Below, in pieces: positions 25,560 through 33,495 of a DNA stretch of 64,000 nucleotides. The notes beneath the pieces are model-generated. The model ran no database searches. It was not told where the DNA came from and was given only the letters and a program-made list of their open reading frames with translations. Every line of letters starts with the position of its first letter. Position 1 is the first letter of the stretch. The stretch is from Tropicibacter naphthalenivorans (lineage in GTDB: Bacteria > Pseudomonadota > Alphaproteobacteria > Rhodobacterales > Rhodobacteraceae), in assembly GCF_900176475.1 (NCBI RefSeq), contig NZ_FWXX01000005.1, positions 1 to 64,000 of the forward strand, read 5' to 3'. Position numbers and translations under genes: made by a program.

Positions 25560-25680
25560 GGGTGGGGCCTTCTGGGGGATGGTAAACGTAACTTTAGGCT
25601 TGTTAGCGTAACGGGGATAGGCGCACAATTGCGCACCTTGCGGCTGGGGGGCTGCGAGGGGAGGACGGAAAAAGGCTGCC

Positions 25681-27123
25681 ATGAGCACGAAAGCAATGAT
25701 TTCTTCGCTGGCTGTTGCTGGCACCGCGGGCGTGGTGGCGCTGGCGGTGGCACAGGGCTGGATCACGTTGGGCACCGATGGCGCGCCGCTGGCCGATGCG
25801 CCCAAAGCGCCAGAGCCTGCGCCCTTGGTGGCGGCTGCGCCTGCGCCGCAGGTCGCGCCCGAAGTCACACCCGTGCCCGCACCGCCCGCCGTGGCCCCGG
25901 TGCTAGATGCGCCTTTGGACATGGACGCGGGCCCCGCCGACCCAGAGACCGCGCCCGAAGTCGCAGTTCCGCCCGACGTCGCAGAGGACGCCGCCCCCGA
26001 AGTCCCAAGCTTTGACATCGTCCGCGCCGAAGCGGATGGCAACACGCTGGTCGCTGGCCAAGGCGCGCCCGGCGCCGTGTTAGAGGTCATCGTCAACGGT
26101 GCCGCCGTGGCGGAAACCGTGGTGGACAGCGCCGGGCAGTTCGTGGCCTTTGTCGACCTGTCGGACCAGACGGACGGCGCGTCGGTGACCTTGCGCGCCA
26201 CCCAAGACGGGGCCGAGGTGCTGTCGGACAGCGAAGTCCTGATCGCCCCGATGCCCGCGCCCGAACCCGATCAACTGGCGGCCCTGTCGCCGGTTGAAAC
26301 GCCCGACATGGTCTTGGAAAGCGCCCCCGCCGCGCCGCCCCCCCCCGAGGCAGCCCTGCAAGGGGCTGAAGAGGGCGCCGCCGCGCCGATGCCCGAAGTG
26401 ACCGCCGAGGCCGCCTTGCCAGAGGCGGACGAGGTCGCCGTTGCCCCCGCGCCTTTGCCCGAGGTGACCGCCGAGGCCCCAGAGGCTCCCGCAGCGGTGG
26501 CCCCAACCGGGGCCGCGGGCGTGGCGACCTCGGACGATCCGCAAATCCTCGCGCGGGCCGAACCTGCCGCCGCACAAGCCCCGGCCAGCGCCGCCGCGCC
26601 GACGGTCTTGCTTAATGGCCCCGACGGGATTGAAGTCTTGCAGACCGCGCCGCTGGCCCCCGGCGAAGTCGCCCTTGATTCCATCAGCTATGATGCGCGC
26701 GGCGAGGTGCTTCTGTCCGGGCGCGGGGGCGAAGCGGGCTTTGTACGCGTGTACCTAGACAACCGCCCAGTGACCACCTCGCGCATCCGCGACGACGGGC
26801 GCTGGCGTCTTGAATTGCCGCAGGTGGACACCGGCACCTACACCCTGCGCGTTGACCAGATCGACGAGGCGGGGCAGGTGGTCGCCCGCGTCGAAAGCCC
26901 GTTCCTGCGCGAAAGCGCCGAGGTCCTTGAGGCCGCGCAGATCGACGGGCCGATCACCTCGATCACCGTGCAGCCGGGCCATACCCTGTGGGGGATTTCG
27001 CGTGACCGCTATGGCGACGGTCTGGATTATGTCCGCGTCTTCAACGCCAACCGCGACCGCATCCGCGACCCCGATCTGATCTATCCGGGCCAGATCTTTG
27101 ATTTGCCGGAACGGGGGGAGTAG
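25681..27123 (+). CDS. LysM-domain envelope protein with Ala/Pro-rich linkers
   Basis: A 480-residue protein with an N-terminal hydrophobic anchor (about residues 5-25) and a long low-complexity region rich in Ala, Pro, Glu and Val. Two beta-sandwich-like segments (about 100-190 and 305-415) resemble Ig-like modules. A C-terminal LysM module (ITVQPGHTLWGISRDRYGD...YVRVFNANRDRIRDPDLIYPGQIFDLP) should bind peptidoglycan. This architecture is common among Rhodobacteraceae cell-envelope proteins; its exact role is not established. It stands as a single gene before an ABC exporter gene, with a copy of the dispersed motif between them. Confidence 0.87.
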   Translation: MSTKAMISSLAVAGTAGVVALAVAQGWITLGTDGAPLADAPKAPEPAPLVAAAPAPQVAPEVTPVPAPPAVAPVLDAPLDMDAGPADPETAPEVAVPPDVAEDAAPEVPSFDIVRAEADGNTLVAGQGAPGAVLEVIVNGAAVAETVVDSAGQFVAFVDLSDQTDGASVTLRATQDGAEVLSDSEVLIAPMPAPEPDQLAALSPVETPDMVLESAPAAPPPPEAALQGAEEGAAAPMPEVTAEAALPEADEVAVAPAPLPEVTAEAPEAPAAVAPTGAAGVATSDDPQILARAEPAAAQAPASAAAPTVLLNGPDGIEVLQTAPLAPGEVALDSISYDARGEVLLSGRGGEAGFVRVYLDNRPVTTSRIRDDGRWRLELPQVDTGTYTLRVDQIDEAGQVVARVESPFLRESAEVLEAAQIDGPITSITVQPGHTLWGISRDRYGDGLDYVRVFNANRDRIRDPDLIYPGQIFDLPERGE

Positions 27124-27160
27124 GCCCTTGGGGGCGGCGCGTGGGGCGCGGTTCGGATTT

Positions 27161-27182
27161 GGATATTTGAAAAGAGAAGAAG
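27161..27182 (+). repeat. Dispersed intergenic motif, copy C
   Basis: GGATATTTGAAAAGAGAAGAAG sits 38 bp after the LysM gene stop and 65 bp before the ABC exporter gene. It lies in the opposite orientation, relative to the upstream gene, from the other three copies. No hairpin pair is attached, but a GC-rich patch precedes it. Confidence 0.7.
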
Positions 27183-27246
27183 CAGGGGTTCTGGTCTTTC
27201 CGAGGGGCAGGGCGTAAGTCAGAGAGGCTGACTTTAGGAGAGCCTC

Positions 27247-29058
27247 ATGCCGCCAGACACGTCTGCCGAGATCGCCGCCGAGGAACGCCGTTCGGGCTTG
27301 CGCACCATTCGCCGGGTGGGGCCGTACCTGTGGCCCGAGGGCAAACTGTGGGTCAAGCAGCGGGTGGTGATTGCCATGGCGCTCTTGGTCTTTGCCAAGC
27401 TGATCGCGATTGGCACGCCGTATCTGTACAAGCTGGCGGTGGACACGCTGTCGGGCGAGGTGTCGGAGCTGATGCTGGGCGCGGTTGGCCTGACCGTGGC
27501 CTATGGCATGGCGCGGCTGATGACGGTGGCCTTTCAACAGCTGCGGGACGCGATCTTTGCCAAGGTGGGGCAGCGGGCCTTGCGGACGCTGGCGCTTGAG
27601 ACGTTTTCGCATATTCACCGCCTGTCCATGCGCTATCACATCACCCGCAAGACTGGCGGCCTGAGCCGCATCATCGAACGTGGGGTCAAGGGGGTAGACT
27701 TCCTCTTGCGGTTCATGCTGTTCAGCGTTGGGCCCTTGGCGCTGGAACTGCTTCTTGTCTCTATCGCTTTGTTTTTCCTCTTGGATGTCTGGTACATGCT
27801 GGTCGTCATGGTGGTCATCACCCTTTACGTCTGGTTCACCTTCGCGGTGACCGAATGGCGCGTCAAACTGCGCCGCGAGATGAACAAGCAGGACACCGAC
27901 GCCAACCAAAAGGCCATCGACAGCCTGCTGAACTTTGAAACCGTCAAGTACTTTGGGGCCGAGGCGCGCGAGGCGCAGCGCTATGACGGGGCCATGCGGC
28001 ATTACGAAAGCGCGGCGATCAAGACGGCGACCTCGCTGGCGATGCTGAACGCGGGCCAAAGCGCGATCATCACCACGGGCCTTGTGTCGGTGATGGTGAT
28101 GGCGGCGTTTGGCGTGCAGAATGGCGATCTGACCGTGGGCGATTTCGTCATGGTCAACGCCTACATGATCCAGATCACCATGCCGCTGAACTTTCTCGGG
28201 ACGGTGTACCGCGAGATCCGCCAGAGCCTTGTGGACATGGGCGAGATGTTCGACCTGCTCGAACAACCGACCGAGGTGGCGGACAAGCCCGGCGCGCCGG
28301 ACATCAAGGTCAGCGGTGGCGCGGTGGCCTTGCGCGATGTGGCCTTTGGCTATGACCCGTCGCGGCCGATCCTGAAAGGCGTGTCGGTGAATGTCGGCGC
28401 GGGCGAGAATGTCGCGCTGGTCGGCCCGTCTGGGTCGGGCAAGTCGACCATCGGGCGGCTCTTGTTCCGCTTTTATGACGTGCAGGGCGGGGCGGTGCAG
28501 ATCGACGGGCAGGACGTGCGTGACGTCACCCAAGACAGCCTGCACGCGGCGATTGGCGTGGTGCCGCAGGACACCGTCCTGTTCAACGACACCATCCGTT
28601 ACAACATCGGCTATGGCCGGGATGGCGCCACCGAAGCAGAGATCATCGCCGCCGCCAAGTCCGCGCAGATCCACGACTTTATCACCTCCTTGCCCGAAGG
28701 CTACGACACCCAGGTGGGCGAGCGGGGCCTGAAGCTGTCGGGCGGCGAAAAACAGCGGGTGGGCATTGCGCGCACCCTGCTCAAGAACCCGCCGATCCTG
28801 CTGCTGGACGAGGCGACCAGCGCATTGGACACTGAAACCGAGGCGTCCATCCAAGAGGCGCTGCGCCGCGCCGGCGAAGGGCGCACCGTCATCACCATCG
28901 CGCACCGGCTGTCGACCATCGCCGACGCCGACCGCATCGTGGTGCTGCAAAACGGCGAAGTGGTCGAGGAAGGCACTCATGACGCGCTGCTGGCGCGCGG
29001 GGGGCGCTATGCGGCGCTTTGGGCGCGTCAGCAGGCCGAAGAAGAGGACGCTGCCTAA
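27247..29058 (+). CDS. Atm1/HMT1-type ABC exporter (fused membrane and ATPase domains)
   Basis: A 603-residue half-size ABC exporter. The N-terminal six-helix membrane domain (about 35-325) contains the Atm1-like TRKTGGLSRIIERGVKGVDFLLRF and FNFETVKYFGAE-type stretch (LLNFETVKYFGAEARE). The ATPase domain (about 350-590) has GPSGSGKST (Walker A), LSGGEKQRVGIARTLL (signature) and ILLLDEATSALD (Walker B). Family members export glutathione-linked sulfur or metal complexes in mitochondria and alphaproteobacteria. All ATPase motifs are intact and the length is normal. An intrinsic terminator follows about 80 bp downstream. Confidence 0.94.
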   Translation: MPPDTSAEIAAEERRSGLRTIRRVGPYLWPEGKLWVKQRVVIAMALLVFAKLIAIGTPYLYKLAVDTLSGEVSELMLGAVGLTVAYGMARLMTVAFQQLRDAIFAKVGQRALRTLALETFSHIHRLSMRYHITRKTGGLSRIIERGVKGVDFLLRFMLFSVGPLALELLLVSIALFFLLDVWYMLVVMVVITLYVWFTFAVTEWRVKLRREMNKQDTDANQKAIDSLLNFETVKYFGAEAREAQRYDGAMRHYESAAIKTATSLAMLNAGQSAIITTGLVSVMVMAAFGVQNGDLTVGDFVMVNAYMIQITMPLNFLGTVYREIRQSLVDMGEMFDLLEQPTEVADKPGAPDIKVSGGAVALRDVAFGYDPSRPILKGVSVNVGAGENVALVGPSGSGKSTIGRLLFRFYDVQGGAVQIDGQDVRDVTQDSLHAAIGVVPQDTVLFNDTIRYNIGYGRDGATEAEIIAAAKSAQIHDFITSLPEGYDTQVGERGLKLSGGEKQRVGIARTLLKNPPILLLDEATSALDTETEASIQEALRRAGEGRTVITIAHRLSTIADADRIVVLQNGEVVEEGTHDALLARGGRYAALWARQQAEEEDAA

Positions 29059-29137
29059 TTCTTGGGCGTGAGCTTTGTGTTTCGGCACAAGCATCTTCTG
29101 TGAAAACTTGATAATACCGGGCGATTGTCTGGGGTAG

Positions 29138-29168
29138 GGTGCAGATCGAACGGTCTGCACCTTTATTT
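29138..29168 (+). terminator. Intrinsic terminator downstream of the ABC exporter
   Basis: GGTGCAGA and TCTGCACC form a perfect 8-bp stem with an 8-base loop, followed by TTTATTTTT. It separates the exporter gene from glcB. Confidence 0.75.
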
Positions 29169-29293
29169 TTGCCTTTATGGCGGAAAAGGCGAGGATTGGT
29201 CAGAAAACCTTACCGCACATGTTGCCGATCGGAAACTTGCGGCGTATCTGGAAACAAGGCACTAGGGCCGCAGGCTAAACAGGAGACAGCGCA

Positions 29294-31441
29294 ATGGGTA
29301 ATCGGATGGACCGCAGCGGGATGCAGGTGGATGCTCTGCTGGTGGATTTCGTCGAGCAGCAGGCGCTGCCCGGCACCGGGATCGAGGCCGCTGTCTTTTG
29401 GGATCGGCTCAGCCAAATGGCGCATGAGTTCGGCCCGCGCAACGCGGCGCTGCTGGAAAAGCGCGAGAGCCTTCAGGCGCAGATCGACGACTGGCACAAG
29501 GCGCGCAAGGGCCAGCCGCACGACCACACCGCCTATAAGGCGTTCCTGACCGAGATCGGCTATCTGGTGCCCGAGGGCGGGGATTTCCAGATCGAGACCG
29601 CCAATGTGGACCCCGAGTTTACCTCGGTGCCCGGTCCGCAGCTGGTGGTGCCGATCACCAACGCGCGTTACGCGCTGAACGCCGCCAATGCCCGCTGGGG
29701 CAGCCTGTACGATGGTCTGTACGGCACCGACGCCATGGGCTCGCTGCCGCCGGCTGGGGGCTTTGAGCGCGGGCGCGGCGCGCGGGTTGTGGCGCGGGCG
29801 CGGGTGTTTCTGGACGAAGCCTTCCCGGTCGAGGGGCTGAGCCATTCTGACGCCACGCGCTACCACGTCGAGGATGGCGCGCTGCTGGTGAACGACAAGC
29901 CCCTGATCGCGCCAGAGAAATTCGTGGGCTACAAGGGCCACCCCAAGGCCCCGGACGCGGTGCTGCTGCGCAACAACGGCCTGCACGTGGAGCTGGTCTT
30001 TGACCGCACGCACAACATCGGCGCGCGCGATCAGGCGGGGCTGGCGGATGTGCGTTTGGAAAGCGCCGTATCGGCGATCATGGACTGCGAGGACTCGGTC
30101 GCTTGTGTCGATGGCGAGGAAAAGGTGCAGGCCTATGCCAACTGGCTGGGGCTGATGAAGGGCGATCTGTCTGAGACCTTTGAAAAGCGCGGTCAGACGC
30201 TGACGCGCGCGCTGAACGGTGATCTGGACTATGTCGCGCCGGACGGCTCGGCGCTGTCGGTCAAGGGACGCGCCTTGATGCTGGTGCGCAACGTCGGCCA
30301 CCTGATGACCAACCCGGCGATCTTGTTGAAGGACGGCTCGGAGATTTTCGAAGGCCTGATGGACGCGATGATCACCGTCTTGATCGCCAAGCACGATCTG
30401 TCCAAGACCGGCGGCCTGCGCAACTCGCACACCGGCAGCGTCTACGTGGTCAAACCCAAGATGCACGGCCCCGAGGAGGTTGCCTTTGCCGATGAGATTT
30501 TCTCTTTTGTTGAGAAAGCCTTGGGCCTGCCGCAGTATACGGTCAAGCTGGGCATCATGGACGAGGAACGCCGCACGAGCGTCAACCTCAAGGAGTGCAT
30601 CCGCGCCGCCAAGAACCGTGTGGCCTTTATCAACACCGGCTTCCTCGACCGCACGGGCGATGAGATCCACACCTCGATGGAGGCGGGGCCGTTCAGCCGC
30701 AAGGATTTCATCAAGCGCAAGGCGTGGATCACTGCCTATGAGGCGCTGAACGTGGATATCGGGCTGGAATGCGGGCTGTCGGGCCGCGCGCAGATCGGCA
30801 AGGGCATGTGGGCCATGCCCGACAAGATGGCCGCGATGCTGGACGCCAAGATCGACCACCCGCGGTCCGGCGCGAACTGCGCTTGGGTGCCATCGCCGAC
30901 CGCCGCGACCCTGCACGCGCTGCACTACCACCGGGTGGATGTGTTTGGCGTTCAGAAAGGTCTGCTCAAGGGCGGGCGGCGCGCGCATGTGGACCAGATT
31001 TTGGACATCCCGCTGGCGACTTACCGCAAATGGACGCCCGCGCAGATCACGGCCGAGGTCGAGAACAACGCGCAAGGGATCCTTGGCTACGTGGTGCGCT
31101 GGATCGATCAGGGCGTGGGCTGTTCCAAGGTGCCGGACATTCACGACGTGGGCCTGATGGAAGACCGCGCAACCTGCCGGATTTCCTCGCAGCACATCGC
31201 GAATTGGCTGCATCATGGCGTGGTCAGCCGCGACGAGGTGATGGAGATCATGCAGCGCATGGCCGAGGTGGTGGACCGTCAGAATGCGGGCGACGCGGGC
31301 TATACGCCGATGGCGCCGGGCTTTGACGGGATCGCGTTCAAGGCGGCCTGTGAGCTGGTGTTCGAAGGACGGGTGCAGCCCTCGGGCTATACCGAGCCGG
31401 TGCTGCATCGCCGCCGTTTGGAGTTGAAGGCGCAGGGGTAA
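29294..31441 (+). CDS. glcB: Malate synthase G
   Basis: A 715-residue monomeric malate synthase condensing glyoxylate with acetyl-CoA to malate. Family segments are clear: [66 protein letters not shown] with acidic metal ligands, and [19 protein letters not shown]. The C-terminal [16 protein letters not shown] is also typical. The ATG follows AGGAGACAGCGCA. It stands alone, with a hairpin directly after the stop and a strong terminator 64 bp downstream. Use with two-carbon compounds or glyoxylate is expected; isocitrate lyase is not in the window. Confidence 0.97.
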   Translation: MGNRMDRSGMQVDALLVDFVEQQALPGTGIEAAVFWDRLSQMAHEFGPRNAALLEKRESLQAQIDDWHKARKGQPHDHTAYKAFLTEIGYLVPEGGDFQIETANVDPEFTSVPGPQLVVPITNARYALNAANARWGSLYDGLYGTDAMGSLPPAGGFERGRGARVVARARVFLDEAFPVEGLSHSDATRYHVEDGALLVNDKPLIAPEKFVGYKGHPKAPDAVLLRNNGLHVELVFDRTHNIGARDQAGLADVRLESAVSAIMDCEDSVACVDGEEKVQAYANWLGLMKGDLSETFEKRGQTLTRALNGDLDYVAPDGSALSVKGRALMLVRNVGHLMTNPAILLKDGSEIFEGLMDAMITVLIAKHDLSKTGGLRNSHTGSVYVVKPKMHGPEEVAFADEIFSFVEKALGLPQYTVKLGIMDEERRTSVNLKECIRAAKNRVAFINTGFLDRTGDEIHTSMEAGPFSRKDFIKRKAWITAYEALNVDIGLECGLSGRAQIGKGMWAMPDKMAAMLDAKIDHPRSGANCAWVPSPTAATLHALHYHRVDVFGVQKGLLKGGRRAHVDQILDIPLATYRKWTPAQITAEVENNAQGILGYVVRWIDQGVGCSKVPDIHDVGLMEDRATCRISSQHIANWLHHGVVSRDEVMEIMQRMAEVVDRQNAGDAGYTPMAPGFDGIAFKAACELVFEGRVQPSGYTEPVLHRRRLELKAQG

Positions 31442-31450
31442 TCCAGCGGG

Positions 31451-31469
31451 CGACGCACAATGTGCGTCG
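31451..31469. repeat. Palindromic hairpin after glcB
   Basis: CGACGCACA and TGTGCGTCG flank a single central A, 10 bp after the glcB stop. There is no U-run, so it may protect the mRNA end rather than terminate. Confidence 0.5.
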
Positions 31470-31504
31470 GCAGGGTTAGCGCCGCGCCTTTGGCGCGTCG
31501 CCAG

Positions 31505-31538
31505 AGGGGGGCCGGTCCTGATGGACCGGCCCCCCTTT
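31505..31538 (+). terminator. Intrinsic terminator of glcB
   Basis: A perfect 14-bp stem (AGGGGGGCCGGTCC with GGACCGGCCCCCCT) and a TGAT loop are followed by a short T-run. Confidence 0.8.
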
Positions 31539-31561
31539 GCACACCGATAGGCCTGTTCAAA

Positions 31562-31585
31562 TGTCAGACATTTAAATGTCTGACA
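31562..31585. promoter_or_regulatory. 24-bp perfect palindrome with two TGTCNGACA boxes
   Basis: Two inner palindromes, TGTCAGACA and TGTCTGACA, are separated by TTTAAA so that the whole 24 bp is also a perfect palindrome. It lies between two convergent genes, where a promoter operator is not expected. It could be a terminator-like hairpin or a binding site for a GntR-type dimer. Confidence 0.4.
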
Positions 31586-31650
31586 AATTAACGAAAGGTG
31601 AAGGCGCGCCCCAAGCGGCGCATCCCGGCCTCGCTTTCAGTGCCAGAGTG

Positions 31651-31875
31651 TCAGTCGCAGACCACCGGTGCCCAGGCGGTGTTGGGCACGCAATACAAAA
31701 CGCCCCGGTCGCTGGCGACGGTGGTGTTCTTGGGGCAGGTGACCTTGATCGGGGTGTACTGGCTGTAGGTGTAGGGGCCGATCACATGCGGCTCTGGTCC
31801 GTCATGGGCCACCGCGCCGCTAGCCGCAAAAGTGCCAAGGGTCAAAGCGGCCGAAGCCATTGCAAATCTAATCAT
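31651..31875 (-). CDS. Small secreted protein of unknown function
   Basis: A 74-residue protein with an N-terminal signal peptide (MIRFAMASAALTLGTFAASGAVAHD, likely cleaved after AVA). The mature peptide of about 50 residues has three cysteines (KVTCPKN, LYCVP and the C-terminal VVCD) and is rich in Pro, Tyr and Val. I recognise no family. It is transcribed divergently from the PuuD-like gene, with 209 bp between the starts. GGAGAGAAACG lies upstream of its ATG and can act as RBS. Confidence 0.75.
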   Translation of the reverse strand: MIRFAMASAALTLGTFAASGAVAHDGPEPHVIGPYTYSQYTPIKVTCPKNTTVASDRGVLYCVPNTAWAPVVCD

Positions 31876-32084
31876 CGTTTCTCTCCAATACTCGCAACTG
31901 CGGCGCGCTGAAATCCGCGCGCCGACGGGAGCAGCCTACACGCTTTTGCCCATGCGTCAAAATCCGACGGGTTTGCTGGCGAAAACGGCATATCTGCATC
32001 AGCGCAAAGCGCCTCTGCGCCCGTTCACCTTTTCGGCAGCAAAGATGTGCATTACATAGAAGTCACAACAACCGGAGCATCCAC

Positions 32085-32861
32085 ATGGCCCGCCCGATTA
32101 TCGGCATTATCGGCAACCAGCATTTGATCAACGACCAGTACCCCGCGCACGCCGGTGGGTCGATGAATTCCGAAGCGATTGCAACGGTTTCGGACTGTAT
32201 GCCGCTGCTGATCCCCGCCGATCCGCGTTACCTGTCGGTCGAGGAATTGCTGGAGACCTGCGACGGCTTTTTGCTGACCGGCGGGCGGCCCAACGTCCAT
32301 CCCGAAGAGTATGGCGAGGACTGGACAGAGGCGCATGGCGACTATGACCGGGCGCGCGATGCCATCGTCTTGCCGCTGGTGCGCGCCTGCGTCGAGCGGG
32401 GGCAGCCGTTCTTTGGCATTTGCCGCGGGTTCCAAGAGGTGAACGTGGCCATGGGCGGCACGCTTTACCCCGAGATTCGCGACCTGCCGGGGCGTGACAA
32501 CCACCGGATGCCTCCCGATGGCACGCTGGAGGAAAAATTCGCCCTGCGCCATGTGGTGTCGCTGAGCGAGGGCGGGGTCTTTGCCCAGTTGTTCGGCGCA
32601 ACCGAGGTGCTGACCAACACGCTGCACGGGCAGGGGATCAAGGACCCCGGTCCGCGTGTGATCATCGAAGGCCACGCGCCCGATGGCACCCCCGAGGCGA
32701 TCCACATCAAGGATGCGCCCGGATTTACCCTGTCTGTTCAATGGCATCCCGAGTGGGACGCGGCCAATGACCCGGTGTCGCGCCCGCTGTTCCAGGCCTT
32801 TGGCAAGGCGGCGCATGACTGGCACGGGGCCAAGCAAAAGGGCTTGTTGCGCTCGGCCTGA
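32085..32861 (+). CDS. Gamma-glutamyl-gamma-aminobutyrate hydrolase family (class I glutamine amidotransferase-like)
   Basis: A 258-residue PuuD-like hydrolase that would release gamma-aminobutyrate or another amine from a gamma-glutamyl conjugate. The nucleophile motif PFFGICRGFQEVNVAMGG holds the catalytic cysteine, and the VQWHPEW motif near the C-terminus holds the catalytic histidine. FLLTGGRPNVHPEEYGE is the family oxyanion region. In E. coli PuuD acts in putrescine catabolism; no other puu genes are nearby, so the substrate is uncertain. Confidence 0.92.
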   Translation: MARPIIGIIGNQHLINDQYPAHAGGSMNSEAIATVSDCMPLLIPADPRYLSVEELLETCDGFLLTGGRPNVHPEEYGEDWTEAHGDYDRARDAIVLPLVRACVERGQPFFGICRGFQEVNVAMGGTLYPEIRDLPGRDNHRMPPDGTLEEKFALRHVVSLSEGGVFAQLFGATEVLTNTLHGQGIKDPGPRVIIEGHAPDGTPEAIHIKDAPGFTLSVQWHPEWDAANDPVSRPLFQAFGKAAHDWHGAKQKGLLRSA

Positions 32862-32964
32862 GCGAGCTGAGCGACCAGGGTGACCTGAGCAAAATCCTGA
32901 TCCAGGTTAAGGCGGTGCCCCCGCCGTGGTGCCAGACTTGGCACGCAACAAAAGGGGGCACGCC

Positions 32965-33495
32965 ATGCGCATTCTCATCGCTTACACCACGACCGAAGGG
33001 CAGACCCGCAAGATCGCGCGCTTTGCCGCCGATCATCTGACAGGCCGGGGCCATTCGGTGGAGCTGTTGCACGCGTCAGATGGCGAGGGGATCGAGGCGG
33101 CGCGCTTTGACGCGGTGATCCTGGCCGGGTCAATCCATCTGGGGCGCGTGCAGGGCGAACTGGTGGATTTTGCCCGCGAGACCAAGGGCTTGAGCGCGTT
33201 GAAGTCGCTGTACCTACAGGTGTCTCTGGCGGCGGCGGATGATGACCCGGACGGCTGGGAAGAGCTGCGCGCCATCGCGGGCCGCATGACAAACAGCTTT
33301 GGCTGGCAGCCGCAGCGGGTGGAACACATCGCCGGGGCGTTCAAATTCACCGAGTATGATTTCTTTAAGGCGTGGATGATGCGGCGGATCGCCAAGCAGC
33401 GGGATGAGACGCTGACGCCGGGGCAGGACCGCGAGTACACCGATTGGGAGGCGCTGGCGGCGATGCTGGACAATTGGGCGCGAGAGGCGGGTTAA
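32965..33495 (+). CDS. Flavodoxin-domain protein, HemG-like (protoporphyrinogen oxidase type)
   Basis: A 176-residue protein with a flavodoxin-like FMN-binding fold. It opens with MRILIAYTTTEGQTRKIA, the FMN phosphate loop, and continues with DAVILAGSIHLGRVQG. The C-terminal segment (AFKFTEYDFFKAWMMRRIAKQ) matches HemG of the quinone-dependent protoporphyrinogen IX dehydrogenase family, last-but-one step of heme synthesis. HemG is rare in alphaproteobacteria, so a general flavodoxin reductase role remains possible. The stop overlaps the convergent RTX-Hint gene by 4 bp. Confidence 0.8.
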   Translation: MRILIAYTTTEGQTRKIARFAADHLTGRGHSVELLHASDGEGIEAARFDAVILAGSIHLGRVQGELVDFARETKGLSALKSLYLQVSLAAADDDPDGWEELRAIAGRMTNSFGWQPQRVEHIAGAFKFTEYDFFKAWMMRRIAKQRDETLTPGQDREYTDWEALAAMLDNWAREAG

